A stretch of 57,370 nt of DNA from an uncultured Bacteroidia bacterium (GTDB taxonomy: Bacteria > Bacteroidota > Bacteroidia > Bacteroidales > Prolixibacteraceae). The stretch is taken from assembly GCA_903923905.1 (NCBI GenBank), contig CAIXZH010000036.1, positions 1-57,370 of the forward strand, written 5' to 3'. This document shows positions 25,771 through 35,733 of this stretch, in pieces; position 1 is the first letter of the stretch; each line of letters begins with the position of its first letter. A program made the position numbers and the translations under genes. Below the pieces are notes generated by a model. It was not told the DNA's origin. It did not search any database and saw only the letters and a program-made list of their open reading frames with translations.

Positions 25771-28368
25771 ATGAAGGTTCAGTCGGGAATAATTTTTGGG
25801 CTGATCTTGTTTTTCTTTTTTTCGAATAAAACCTCTTCTCAGAATTTATTTCATTCCGGACTACTCTTTACGGCTGCACCAAGCCCAAAAGAGCAGCGTA
25901 CTTCATTGGATCTTACTTATAACTCTTCTGTTATTGCCCGTTATAAATTTAGTCTGGAGTTTGATTTTGCAATTTGGAATCGTGATCAATTTGGTTACAT
26001 TTTCAGGATATTTGATAAAGAGCATCACAATATCGACCTCGTATATATTCCTGAGAGCAGCACTCTAGCGGTTTTAAAGCTAGTTGTAAACGAGCAACTG
26101 ACTACAATCAATATTCCCCTGGCGGAAAATAAATTGGTCAGGAATAATTGGCTTCACCTGGGTTTGACTTTTGATTTGGAGCATGGGAAAGTGGAATGCA
26201 CTTTGGGAGATCAGATATTTTCTGATGATCATGTTGTTCTTGATGGGTTCAGGAAGGTCAATATTTGTTTTGGTGCCAACCGTTCGATTAATTTCCCCAC
26301 CACCGATGTACCACGGATGGCCATCAGGAACATAAAGATCGGAGATTATAATAACAAGTCGCGTCATAATTGGCTGCTCAACGAATCTGAAGGGGATAAA
26401 GCATCAGATCTGGTGGGGAATTTAACTGCCCGCACTACCAACCCAAACTGGCTCCTCAATAACCATTTTTTCTGGACTAAAAAGGATGAGTTGAAACTGG
26501 AGGCATCTTCCGGTATTGCCTTTGATACGGTGCAAAACCGGATACTTTTTATCGGCAAACAGAAAATCGTATCCTACGATATTATAAACTCCAGGATCGA
26601 GGAACAGAAGGTGGAGAACTCTAAACCTTCCAGCCTGGAATCCGAGTCTTATTACTATTCTTTTCCTGAAAAAAAAATATTTTGTTTTAGCACGGTCCCC
26701 AATGATATCCATGTCTATGATGAAAACGATAATGATTGGGGAAAGGGAACCTTTAATTCTGAGACTTCTCAGGCAGTAAATTCAACATTTTTCCTTAACG
26801 ATCAGGATAAGTCCGCCTATTCACTCGGAGGGTACCACAACTACAAATATTACGATTATTTAATGCGTTACAGTTTCCCGGAGAAGAGCTGGAAACAGGT
26901 AATTCTGAATGGGGACAAACTAGTTCCCCGGTCCTATGCTGCAGTTGCAAAAACAAAAATATCCGGAGAATATCTGATTTTCGGTGGATATGGGAATGCC
27001 TCCGGCCAGCAAGAGCTTGGTCCCCAGTGCCTCTATGATCTTTATCGACTAAATCTGAATGATTTGACACTAGAGAAAAAATGGAATATAGAGAATGTTA
27101 CTGAGAATTTTATCCCCATGGGTTCTACGACTGTTCCGGAGCAAACTCCGGCCCTTTATGTTCTGGGCTTTCCCCCTTTTCTGAACGGAACCTACCTTAA
27201 GCTCTATCGGATTTCACTTGAAAAGCCTGATTATTTAGCCGTTAGCGACACTATGCATTTTTATTTTGATGAGGAGCGATCTAAGGCATCTCTATCATTT
27301 TTCAATAAAACAAAGGAGTTTTTTGCCGTTATAAAAACACCAGCCAGTGGAGATTCGGCGAGCTATAAAATTTTTACGCTGAATTATCCGCCGATAAACC
27401 GGTCAATGTTATCCATCACCTTTAAAACAGTCCTATCCAACCCGGGGAATTGGATCACCAGAGTCATTTGGATGGTAGGAGTATTTTCATTGGTATTTAT
27501 CTATTTGCTGATCTTTCTGCTTAAAAAACTTCACTGGGCTGAGGAGAGTTTGGAAGACGATAACCGGTTAAATTCCCTGGTAAACGATAAGATTCCAAAA
27601 CGGACTGAAAATCCAGTTAAACGAATAGTGGAACTGCCCCGCCAAAATGCAATTTATCTATTTGGGGAATTCCGGGTTTATGACAATGATGGGTTGGAGA
27701 TTCGTAACCGTTTCACAACAAAACTAAGACAACTGTTTTTATCGATTTTACTGTTGGGAACAGATGAGAAGGGGATCACGAATGAAAAATTAAATAGTAT
27801 TCACTGGACCTATCACACACCGGAAAGCGCGAAGAATAACCGCAACGTCAATGTGAAGAAATTAAGAGATCTGCTGGCCAATCTCAAAGGGATTCAAATC
27901 ATCCATGTTGATGGAAGCTGGATCCTGAAATTTAGCAAAGATGTTTTTTGCGATTATCAGTTCCTGCTTAAAAAAATAAAAGGCAATTTCCAGCCACTTA
28001 CCCGGGAAGAGTTTGAGAAAATAATTCTAATTCTTGCCCAAGGGATATTCGTCGCAGATGAACGAACCCCCTGGCTCGATCCATTCAACAGCCATTTTCT
28101 GACCTCCTTGCTGAATTATCTTTTTCTGTTGGTCGACTCATTCGAGAAAGAGAAGAATCCTGAGGCAATCTATCAAATCGCCGATATTATTTTAAAATCT
28201 GATCCGTTAAATGAAGAAGCATTCAAATTAAAGATCGAGGCACTGATCCAGCTTAAAAATCACAACCAGGCATTTTTTGATTATACCTATTTTACCAAAG
28301 GATATGAAAAGATGTATGGAATCCAATTTCCGTATAGTTTCAAATCATTTATCAGGAAAGTAGATTAG
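25771..28368 (+). CDS. Membrane-anchored LamG/kelch-SARP transcriptional regulator
   Basis: About 865 residues from the ATG at 25771, which gives a signal peptide (MKVQSGIIFGLILFFFFS). Domains: a concanavalin/LamG-like sandwich, about 30-215 (NNWLHLGLTFDLEHGKVECT); a kelch-like beta-propeller, about 235-530 (YSLGGYHNYKYYDYLMRY, GEYLIFGGYGN); one membrane helix at about 566-588 (VIWMVGVFSLVFIYLLIFLL); then, inside the cell, an OmpR/SARP-type winged helix at about 622-720 (AIYLFGEFRVYDNDG, TTKLRQLFLSILLLG, SAKNNRNVNVKKLRDLL) and a BTAD-like helical domain (LNEEAFKLKIEALIQ). It therefore looks like a one-component sensor-activator that reads a periplasmic glycan and binds DNA directly. No kinase or receiver domain. 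Function is inferred from domain order and neighbours. Confidence 0.8.
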   Translation: MKVQSGIIFGLILFFFFSNKTSSQNLFHSGLLFTAAPSPKEQRTSLDLTYNSSVIARYKFSLEFDFAIWNRDQFGYIFRIFDKEHHNIDLVYIPESSTLAVLKLVVNEQLTTINIPLAENKLVRNNWLHLGLTFDLEHGKVECTLGDQIFSDDHVVLDGFRKVNICFGANRSINFPTTDVPRMAIRNIKIGDYNNKSRHNWLLNESEGDKASDLVGNLTARTTNPNWLLNNHFFWTKKDELKLEASSGIAFDTVQNRILFIGKQKIVSYDIINSRIEEQKVENSKPSSLESESYYYSFPEKKIFCFSTVPNDIHVYDENDNDWGKGTFNSETSQAVNSTFFLNDQDKSAYSLGGYHNYKYYDYLMRYSFPEKSWKQVILNGDKLVPRSYAAVAKTKISGEYLIFGGYGNASGQQELGPQCLYDLYRLNLNDLTLEKKWNIENVTENFIPMGSTTVPEQTPALYVLGFPPFLNGTYLKLYRISLEKPDYLAVSDTMHFYFDEERSKASLSFFNKTKEFFAVIKTPASGDSASYKIFTLNYPPINRSMLSITFKTVLSNPGNWITRVIWMVGVFSLVFIYLLIFLLKKLHWAEESLEDDNRLNSLVNDKIPKRTENPVKRIVELPRQNAIYLFGEFRVYDNDGLEIRNRFTTKLRQLFLSILLLGTDEKGITNEKLNSIHWTYHTPESAKNNRNVNVKKLRDLLANLKGIQIIHVDGSWILKFSKDVFCDYQFLLKKIKGNFQPLTREEFEKIILILAQGIFVADERTPWLDPFNSHFLTSLLNYLFLLVDSFEKEKNPEAIYQIADIILKSDPLNEEAFKLKIEALIQLKNHNQAFFDYTYFTKGYEKMYGIQFPYSFKSFIRKVD

Positions 28369-28376
28369 GAAATTCC

Positions 28377-28384
28377 TATCTTTG
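28377..28384 (+). promoter_or_regulatory. -7 element directly before the putative porin gene
   Basis: TATCTTTG matches TAnnTTTG and ends 6 bases before the ATG at 28391, predicting an almost leaderless transcript independent of the upstream regulator gene. The -33 region has no clear TTG. Confidence 0.4.
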
Positions 28385-28390
28385 CCGCCT

Positions 28391-30466
28391 ATGAGTATTC
28401 AGTTGAAATTTATAACTCTTGTTACGCTATTGTTTGCCTCTGGTTTAACCTATGCTCAAAATAGCAATTATAGCCAAAACTCTTCCGGATCAAGCCGGGG
28501 GCAGGGAAATAATTCTTCGAATAAAAGGAAAGCAGATGCAAAAAAAGACACCATCGTTTTTAAAATGAAGGTGTACGAATTACAAAATGGCTATTCCCAA
28601 ATCAAACAAACAAAACTGGATACTGCATTTGTTGATTTTCAAACCTATAATCCCGCCTTAAAAAAATCAATATCTTCTGAGTCATTAGGGAATATCGGAC
28701 TTTCAGCTCAGAGCAACGATTATTTCCAAAGATCAGCCTCCGATCCGAATGAATTTTTGTTTCTGCGAAACTATCAGGATTTTGGCGTCTGGCCAAAGGA
28801 TATCCGGTTTTATAACACGACAAAACCATTCACTTTGCTCGAATATGGTCAGTGGTTTAATAACAAGCCCAAAGGAGAATCGTGGCTGCATGCTTTTCAA
28901 ACTCAGAATATCAATCCTTCGTTCAACTTTGGCTTTTCCTACGATGCAATCACTTCCCAGGGTAAATACCTGAACCAGCAGGCCAAAGATAATGCACTGA
29001 ATCTTTTTGGCAGTTATAATGTTGACAGGTATGATTTATGGTTCATCATCGGGAAAAATAAATTTAGCGATCAGGAGAACGGAGGACTTCTCAATCCCAC
29101 TGACATCCAAAATCCTGATCTGAAACCAGAAAATATGCCTGTTTGGTTTACCGGAACATCGGCAATCACCAACAACACTTTTTTAATAATTTCACACCAA
29201 TATAAATTTGGCAAATGGGTCAAAATGAAGGAGAAAGACGAAACTTACGAGAAATTTGTCCCCCGTTTTACCTTGATGCATACCTTCGAATGGTCGAATA
29301 ATTCCCGAACTTACCTGGAAGTGGAACCAAACCCATCATTCGACTTTACAGACGCAAGGGGGATGACTTATTTTTATGGGACCCAGCACCTTCCCTATAT
29401 CAATTCAGCTACTGGAACAACTACCACGCCAGGAACTCAGGATAATACAGGAATGAACAGGGTGACTAATTTATTTTACCTCAAAGGAGTAGAAGTTCCC
29501 GGCAAGAAGTTAACCTTCGGAAAACAGGCCTATATCGGCAATGATCTGATCAATATGTACTTTCCCAGGGAACAGTTGATTTACACTCCGGGGGTCATGA
29601 AACCTCCACTTGGGCTAACGCAATCCAGAAGCCAGATGAATACCTTCCTGGGTGGGTCGATTTTCAGAACAGATGCCAAATTCCTGAATTTTAATGCTAC
29701 CGGCAGGTACTACATTCAGGGATATCGTTTGGGTGATTTTGACCTGACCGGTCAAATTGAAAAGCCAATCCGGACTTCAAGAGATACCTCATTTATCCGG
29801 CTCAGCGGAAGCATGACCAATACAACACCTGATTACTTTTATCAACATTACTATTCCAACCATTTTAAATGGAATAATGATTTTAACAAAACCTATGAAT
29901 TAAAGATCGGTGCAATTTATGATAACCCATTCAGAAGGTTTAAACTTGGATTTAAATATTCAATTGTCAGCAGATATATGTATTGGAATGAAGCATCCCT
30001 TCCGGCGCAGGCAAGCTCTGAATTTTCTGTAATTCAATTCTTTATACGAAAAGACTTCAAATTCGGGCCATTAAATTTGCAGAATTCGGTGATGTATCAG
30101 AAATCCACAACGAGTGTCTTTATACATGTTCCTGAAGTTTCAACCCGAAATACAATCTTTATTGCCGGTAATGTTGCTAAAGTTCTGGCGGTTCAGTTGG
30201 GATTGGACCTTCGGTATGATGCTGCTTATTATGCTGATTATTACAGCCCTGCAATTGGAATGTTTTATGTTCAGCAAAATCAAAAAATCGGTGATTACCC
30301 TTGGGTTGATGGCTTTGTCAACCTGAAACTGAAAAGGACTCGTTTCTATGTGAAGTACAGTAATCTAACTACTAAGTTCATCAAAAAGGACTATTATACA
30401 GCCCCTGGATATCCTGCCCAGATAGGAACTCTTGCTTTCGGCGTATCCTGGACTTTTTACAACTAG
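28391..30466 (+). CDS. Putative outer-membrane porin (Porin_10-like)
   Basis: About 691 residues from the ATG at 28391 (the frame opens at a TTG 9 bases earlier). Signal peptide MSIQLKFITLVTLLFASG, then a Ser/Asn/Gln-rich low-complexity stretch, then a large beta-barrel rich in aromatic, alternating strands (DRYDLWFIIGKNKF, RFTLMHTFEWSNNSRTYLEV, RRFKLGFKYSIVSRYMYWNE) ending LAFGVSWTFYN. It matches the Bacteroidota putative porin family; the cargo is unknown. It lies 22 bases behind the regulator but has its own promoter-like element. It converges on the Nudix gene with only 6 bases between stops. Confidence 0.78.
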   Translation: MSIQLKFITLVTLLFASGLTYAQNSNYSQNSSGSSRGQGNNSSNKRKADAKKDTIVFKMKVYELQNGYSQIKQTKLDTAFVDFQTYNPALKKSISSESLGNIGLSAQSNDYFQRSASDPNEFLFLRNYQDFGVWPKDIRFYNTTKPFTLLEYGQWFNNKPKGESWLHAFQTQNINPSFNFGFSYDAITSQGKYLNQQAKDNALNLFGSYNVDRYDLWFIIGKNKFSDQENGGLLNPTDIQNPDLKPENMPVWFTGTSAITNNTFLIISHQYKFGKWVKMKEKDETYEKFVPRFTLMHTFEWSNNSRTYLEVEPNPSFDFTDARGMTYFYGTQHLPYINSATGTTTTPGTQDNTGMNRVTNLFYLKGVEVPGKKLTFGKQAYIGNDLINMYFPREQLIYTPGVMKPPLGLTQSRSQMNTFLGGSIFRTDAKFLNFNATGRYYIQGYRLGDFDLTGQIEKPIRTSRDTSFIRLSGSMTNTTPDYFYQHYYSNHFKWNNDFNKTYELKIGAIYDNPFRRFKLGFKYSIVSRYMYWNEASLPAQASSEFSVIQFFIRKDFKFGPLNLQNSVMYQKSTTSVFIHVPEVSTRNTIFIAGNVAKVLAVQLGLDLRYDAAYYADYYSPAIGMFYVQQNQKIGDYPWVDGFVNLKLKRTRFYVKYSNLTTKFIKKDYYTAPGYPAQIGTLAFGVSWTFYN

Positions 30467-30472
30467 CTGGAA

Positions 30473-31114
30473 TCATTGGTTTGCAATTGAAAGAGAGACT
30501 TCCCTGAATTCTGAAATAATCATAGCAGTAGCCCCCCAGATAAACAAAGGATCGATATAAAATCCGGGAACTTCAAAATTACCGCGTGGGGTGATGACAT
30601 TTCTCCATTCATGAGTTGAATGATCCAGGATGCTTTTGAGCGGAATTTTAAACAGCTCATCCACCTCCCGGTGATCAATTTTGAAATCAGGAATAGTTTC
30701 ACACCATCCAATAAATGGGTTGATCGTAAAATTGCTCACCTGCACATAGATAGGAGTAAGTGATCCGATTATTTCAACTCTATTGTCATCGGTCCCTATC
30801 TCCTCAAACGATTCACGAAGTGCTGTCCGAACCAATTCCTTATCGGATGGTTCGTATTTTCCTCCCGGAAATGCAATCTGTCCTCCATGATTACGCATTG
30901 CAACAGGACGTTTGATCAGGCAAGTATGAAATTGTCCGTTATCCGGGAAAATCAGCATCAGCACGCTGCTTTGTTTAATGTCGGTCAATCCGGCTACCGG
31001 GTAGAGATCACGGCCTTGAGGTAACATCCTGCGATGGGCTCTTTCTCCGGGTAAGGCATTCGCGAGAACTTCTTTTAATCGGGTTTTAAAATCTGATGAT
31101 TCTGAAGATAACAT
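30473..31114 (-). CDS. Nudix hydrolase, CoA pyrophosphatase type
   Basis: 213 residues. The Nudix box is complete: GGKYEPSDKELVRTALRESF followed by EEIG, i.e. G-x5-E-x7-RE-x-x-EE-x-G. QIAFPGGKYEPSD just before it is the NuCoA/UPF0035-like signature of the CoA pyrophosphatase group (NudL), which cleaves CoA or oxidised CoA. Start 9 bases after the recJ stop, so it is the second gene of a recJ operon. The precise substrate is inferred from the family. Confidence 0.85.
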   Translation of the reverse strand: MLSSESSDFKTRLKEVLANALPGERAHRRMLPQGRDLYPVAGLTDIKQSSVLMLIFPDNGQFHTCLIKRPVAMRNHGGQIAFPGGKYEPSDKELVRTALRESFEEIGTDDNRVEIIGSLTPIYVQVSNFTINPFIGWCETIPDFKIDHREVDELFKIPLKSILDHSTHEWRNVITPRGNFEVPGFYIDPLFIWGATAMIISEFREVSLSIANQ

Positions 31115-31123
31115 TCTATTCTT

Positions 31124-32854
31124 TTAATTCTCACTTTCATCATTCCGGTACTTTATATCTCTGACATTCAGTTGCATATACGTTTTCCCGCGATATTCAT
31201 TTTCAGTAACCGAGTAACAGATATTAAAGGGAAGTGATCTTTTTATCACCTCCAGATGGTCGGATTGTGAAAATGCAATTCCCGAAAATACGGCCGATGA
31301 GCGGTTCGCTTCCATCAAATCAAGCTTCAAATGTTCATTATTCTTGCCAACTAACCGGCTGGTACCGTAATCAAGAACGTTTTCGGTCAGGAAAACGGGC
31401 ATCATATTATGGGGACCGTAGGGCTCGAATTGATTGAGTAATTTTAAAAATTTAGGGGATAGATCTGAAAGCGAAATCTTTGCATCAATTTCAATGGTCT
31501 GTTTTAATTGATCCACTGAAATAGTATCTCTGACCACCTGTTCGAACCTGCGTGAAAACTCGGCTACATTCTCCAGTTTCATTGATAATCCGGCTGCATA
31601 CATATGACCGCCATATGATTCCAGCAAGTCCGCGCATGCACTGATCGCTTCATAAAGATCAAATTCACCTACCGACCTTGCCGAGCCTGTCGCAAGTCCG
31701 TTGGATTCGGTTAATACTACCGTCGGGCGATAATAATATTCGGTCAATCTTGAGGCAACGATACCTACAACCCCCTTGTGCCAGTCACGGTTATATATCA
31801 CCGTGGTGACCCGACCTTCGTAAAACTCGCTTTTACGGATGATCTCGAGGGCTTCCTGAGTGATTTCGCGGTCGAGGGTTTTTCGTATTTCATTATAGGA
31901 ATTGATTTCGATGCCCAGATCTTCCAACTCCTTGGCATCCTTAGCGAGCAGTATAGCTACTGATTTTTTACCGTGTTCTATCCTTCCCGATGCATTTAAT
32001 CTCGGACCAATCTTGAAAACAATATCGTTAATCTTAAATTCGCCAACCATCCCTGCATATTTAATGAGTGTTTTAAGTCCGGTTGATGGATTTGAATTTA
32101 ATTTTTGCAAACCATAATATGCCAGAACCCGATTCTCTCCGGTCAGGGGAACAATGTCCGAGGCAATACTAACTACCACTAAATCAAGTAATTCTAATGC
32201 TACTTCTTCGGGAATTCCCTGATCTATGCAAAAAGCCTGGATGAGTTTGAATCCTACACCGCACCCAGAAAGATCCTTGTAAGGATATTTACAGTCGGGT
32301 TGTTTGGGGTCTAAAACGGCTACGGCATCCGGGATAATATCATCGGGATTATGATGATCACAAATGATAAAATCTATTCCCAATTCTTTGGCATAGGCGA
32401 TTTTATCAATTGCTTTAATTCCGCAATCCAGAACTATAACCAATGAAAAATTATTTTGAGCAGCATATTCGATACTAATCCGGGAAATTCCGTATCCTTC
32501 CATGTAGCGGTCAGGGATATAATAATCGATTTTGGTAAGTCTGTTGCAAAGAAATGAATACATAAGCGCTACGGAGGTTGTACCGTCCACATCGTAATCG
32601 CCATAAACCATCACTTTCTCATCATTGTCGATTGCTTTTTTGATACGGGCAACTGCTTTGTCCATATCTTTCATCAGAAACGGATCATGAAGATCTGATA
32701 ATTTGGGTCGGAAAAAGGAACGGGCCTCGGAATAGGTTTTTATTCCCCGCTGAACAAGTAAGTTTGCAATGGCAATATCTATATCCAACGCTGCAGATAG
32801 GTGCTTAAGATCATTATTATCAGCAGGTTTCTTTATTCTCCACGATTTTTGCAT
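31124..32854 (-). CDS. recJ: Single-stranded-DNA-specific exonuclease RecJ
   Basis: 576 residues, full length. DHH-family motifs: VMVYGDYDVDGTTSVALMYS, VIVLDCGIKAID, FIICDHHNPDD (the DHH triad) and SASDIVPL-like text at SIASDIVPLTGEN; the DHHA1 domain is recognisable at GHMYAAGLSMKLEN, followed by the OB-fold domain (MPVFLTENVLDYGTSRLVG). It degrades single-stranded DNA 5' to 3' in recombination and mismatch repair. Divergent from lysS across 129 bases; first gene of a unit with the Nudix gene. Confidence 0.95.
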   Translation of the reverse strand: MQKSWRIKKPADNNDLKHLSAALDIDIAIANLLVQRGIKTYSEARSFFRPKLSDLHDPFLMKDMDKAVARIKKAIDNDEKVMVYGDYDVDGTTSVALMYSFLCNRLTKIDYYIPDRYMEGYGISRISIEYAAQNNFSLVIVLDCGIKAIDKIAYAKELGIDFIICDHHNPDDIIPDAVAVLDPKQPDCKYPYKDLSGCGVGFKLIQAFCIDQGIPEEVALELLDLVVVSIASDIVPLTGENRVLAYYGLQKLNSNPSTGLKTLIKYAGMVGEFKINDIVFKIGPRLNASGRIEHGKKSVAILLAKDAKELEDLGIEINSYNEIRKTLDREITQEALEIIRKSEFYEGRVTTVIYNRDWHKGVVGIVASRLTEYYYRPTVVLTESNGLATGSARSVGEFDLYEAISACADLLESYGGHMYAAGLSMKLENVAEFSRRFEQVVRDTISVDQLKQTIEIDAKISLSDLSPKFLKLLNQFEPYGPHNMMPVFLTENVLDYGTSRLVGKNNEHLKLDLMEANRSSAVFSGIAFSQSDHLEVIKRSLPFNICYSVTENEYRGKTYMQLNVRDIKYRNDESEN

Positions 32855-32938
32855 ACAAACTTCTTAAATGGGGCTTCGGCTCTAAATATTTTCCTCAAAT
32901 ATACTAAAAAGTAGCTATTCCCAAAAGGATACTTTTTG

Positions 32939-32946
32939 TACCTTTG
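32939..32946 (+). promoter_or_regulatory. -7 element of the lysS operon
   Basis: TACCTTTG fits TAnnTTTG, 37 bases before the lysS ATG. A leader of about 33 nt is expected. Confidence 0.5.
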
Positions 32947-32983
32947 CCCATAATTTTGGAATAACTGAAGGTAAAGATTTAAG

Positions 32984-34705
32984 ATGAGCAATATAGATTT
33001 AAGTGAGCAGGAATTGATCCGACGGAGTTCGTTGCAGAAACTGCGGGACCTGGGAATCAATCCTTATCCGGCCAATGAATTTAAAACCAACACGACTGCA
33101 AATAAAATACTCACCACTTATAATCCTGATATTCCCAATCTCCAGGAGGTAGTTTTTGCCGGAAGATTAATGTCCCAGCGCATTATGGGTAAAGTCTCTT
33201 TCGGTGAACTTCAGGACGAAACCGGACGGATTCAGATCTATATCAGCCGCGATGAAATCTGCCCAGGAGAGGATAAAACACTTTATAATGAAGTGTTTAA
33301 GAAATTGCTCGACATTGGCGATATCATTGGAGTGATGGGATATGTATTTATCACTCAGATGGGAGAGACAACCATTCATGTAAGAGAGTTTGTTCTGCTT
33401 AGTAAATCCATAAAACCGTTGCCTGTTGTAAAAGAGAAAGAGGGTAAGACCTTTGATGCCTTTACCGATCCTGAACAGCGTTATCGTCAGCGATACCTCG
33501 ATCTGATTGTTAATCCGCACGTCAGGGAAACATTCCTGAAGCGGACCAAGATCATTAATCAGATGCGCGAATTTTTCAATGAACGAGGCTATCTTGAGGT
33601 TGAAACACCTGTTTTACAGCCAATTCCGGGAGGAGCGGCTGCTCGCCCATTCATTACCCATCATAATGCCCTCAATATGCCACTCTATCTTAGGGTGGCT
33701 AATGAATTGTATTTAAAACGATTGATAGTGGGTGGATTCGAGGGGGTCTATGAATTTTCGAAAGACTTCCGGAATGAAGGGATGGACCGTACCCATAATC
33801 CTGAATTTACCGTGATGGAAATTTACGTGGCCTACAAAGACTACAACTGGATGATGGATTTCACCGAAGAGATGATTGAACGGGTTACCATTGCATTGCA
33901 TGGTAAGACTGCCATTCCGGTTGGCGACAAGGAGATCGACTTTAAACGTCCTTTTAAACGGATCACCATGTTCGAATCGATCAGGGAACATACCGGTTAC
34001 GATATTTCAGAGATGGATGAGGAAGCCTTGCGTGAAGTTTGCAGGAAGACCGGGGTCGAATTTGACAATACAATGGGGAAGGGCAAACTGATTGATGAGA
34101 TTTTTAGCGAAAAATGTGAGGAATCTTATATCCAACCAACATTTATTACCGATTATCCGATTGAGATGTCACCACTATGCAAAAGGCACCGCAATAATCC
34201 TGAGCTCACAGAAAGGTTTGAACTGATGGTAAACGGAAAAGAACTTTGTAATGCCTATTCCGAATTAAACGATCCGATTGACCAACTCGGACGATTTCAG
34301 GACCAGCTCAGGTTGTCTGAAAAAGGAGATAACGAAGCCATGTTTATTGACCTCGATTTTGTGCGGGCACTCGAATACGGGATGCCCCCTACCTCAGGGA
34401 TGGGGATTGGAATCGACAGATTGACCATGTTGCTGACTAATTCTGCTTCGATTCAGGATGTGCTGCTATTTCCCCAAATGAAACCTGAAAAAAGAGCCGA
34501 AGAAGATCCGGCTGAAAAATATATCGAATTAGGAATTCCAGCCGAATGGGTTGAGGTTCTGATGAAAATGGGATATAAGAAGGTATCCCAGCTCAAAGAG
34601 GTAAAGCCAGGTAAATTATTCAACGATTTATGTGGGTTTAACAAGAAAAATCAACTTGGATTGCCAAATCCTGCAGCAAACGATGTGTCAAATTGGTTAA
34701 ATTAA
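32984..34705 (+). CDS. lysS: Lysyl-tRNA synthetase, class II
   Basis: 573 residues. N-terminal OB-fold anticodon-binding domain (VVFAGRLMSQRIMGKVSFGE), then the class II core: motif 1 near MREFFNERGYLEVETPVLQP, motif 2 FSKDFRNEGMDRTHNPEF and motif 3 GMGIGIDRLTMLLTN. About 75 residues follow motif 3 and form a C-terminal extension (WVEVLMKMGYKKVSQL, LPNPAANDVSNWLN), as is usual in this phylum. It charges tRNA-Lys. First gene of a lysS-gpsA-pgi operon with 12- and 11-base gaps, ended by a strong terminator. Confidence 0.97.
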   Translation: MSNIDLSEQELIRRSSLQKLRDLGINPYPANEFKTNTTANKILTTYNPDIPNLQEVVFAGRLMSQRIMGKVSFGELQDETGRIQIYISRDEICPGEDKTLYNEVFKKLLDIGDIIGVMGYVFITQMGETTIHVREFVLLSKSIKPLPVVKEKEGKTFDAFTDPEQRYRQRYLDLIVNPHVRETFLKRTKIINQMREFFNERGYLEVETPVLQPIPGGAAARPFITHHNALNMPLYLRVANELYLKRLIVGGFEGVYEFSKDFRNEGMDRTHNPEFTVMEIYVAYKDYNWMMDFTEEMIERVTIALHGKTAIPVGDKEIDFKRPFKRITMFESIREHTGYDISEMDEEALREVCRKTGVEFDNTMGKGKLIDEIFSEKCEESYIQPTFITDYPIEMSPLCKRHRNNPELTERFELMVNGKELCNAYSELNDPIDQLGRFQDQLRLSEKGDNEAMFIDLDFVRALEYGMPPTSGMGIGIDRLTMLLTNSASIQDVLLFPQMKPEKRAEEDPAEKYIELGIPAEWVEVLMKMGYKKVSQLKEVKPGKLFNDLCGFNKKNQLGLPNPAANDVSNWLN

Positions 34706-34717
34706 TGCGTCGGGAAA

Positions 34718-35722
34718 ATGACTGAAATTAACGAGAAAAGTCGGGTTGCTATTATTGGAAGCGGAAGTTGGGCTACTGCACTGGCTAAGATTCTAATCTA
34801 TAACCTACCCGAACTAAATTGGTTTATCCGCAAGGAGGAGAATATCGAGCTTTTCAAAAAGTTCCGGCATAATCCCAATTACCTGCGTTCCGTAGAGTTC
34901 GAGATGTCACGGATTAATTTCTATTCCGACATCAACAAAATTGTTGAAGACTCAGATATCCTGGTCTTCGTTACCCCTTCAGCCTTTCTCAAGGATACAC
35001 TTAGTCATCTGAAAGTAAGTATTGGATCCAGGTATGTCATTTCTGCCATTAAGGGGATTATTCCGGATGATAACCTGGTGGTAGGTGAATTCTTTCATGA
35101 GTTCTACGACGTGCCATTCGATCAGTTCGGGGTTATCGCGGGACCGTGTCATGCGGAAGAAGTGGCTCGGGATCTCCTCTCCTATCTGACTATTGCCAGT
35201 CCTGATGTGAAACGGGCAAGGCAATTTGCCATGTTGCTCGAAGGTCCTTCCATTCGCACCCATATTTCAGATGATATCTGGGGAACTGAATACTCCGCTG
35301 TACTAAAAAACATAATGGCTATTGCAGCAGGAATTTCCCACAGCCTTCGGTACGGAGATAACTTCCAGGCGGTACTTATGTCGAACGCCATTCAGGAAAT
35401 CAAACGATTTGTTGATACCGTTCATCCCATAACCCGCGACATTAAATCCTCAGCTTACCTGGGTGACTTGCTTGTTACCGGATATTCCCATTTTTCGAGG
35501 AACCGGGCCTTTGGGACTATGATTGGCAAAGGGTATACCGTCCGGTCAGCCATGCTCGAAATGGACATGATCGCAGAAGGTTATTATGCAACAAAATGTA
35601 TCAAAGAGCTTAATTTGCAATATCATATCAATATGCCAATCACCGATTCGGTTTATAATATCATATACGAGAACATATCCCCGGCCATTGAAATCCGGTT
35701 ATTAACAGAACATTTGCGTTAA
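34718..35722 (+). CDS. gpsA: NAD(P)H-dependent glycerol-3-phosphate dehydrogenase
   Basis: 334 residues. N-terminal Rossmann motif [33 protein letters not shown] (family equivalent of the SKGI region), [16 protein letters not shown], the catalytic-Lys region [16 protein letters not shown] and [19 protein letters not shown]. It makes sn-glycerol-3-phosphate for phospholipids from dihydroxyacetone phosphate. Middle gene of the lysS-gpsA-pgi operon. Confidence 0.95.
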   Translation: MTEINEKSRVAIIGSGSWATALAKILIYNLPELNWFIRKEENIELFKKFRHNPNYLRSVEFEMSRINFYSDINKIVEDSDILVFVTPSAFLKDTLSHLKVSIGSRYVISAIKGIIPDDNLVVGEFFHEFYDVPFDQFGVIAGPCHAEEVARDLLSYLTIASPDVKRARQFAMLLEGPSIRTHISDDIWGTEYSAVLKNIMAIAAGISHSLRYGDNFQAVLMSNAIQEIKRFVDTVHPITRDIKSSAYLGDLLVTGYSHFSRNRAFGTMIGKGYTVRSAMLEMDMIAEGYYATKCIKELNLQYHINMPITDSVYNIIYENISPAIEIRLLTEHLR

Positions 35723-35733
35723 TCCATTTTTAT

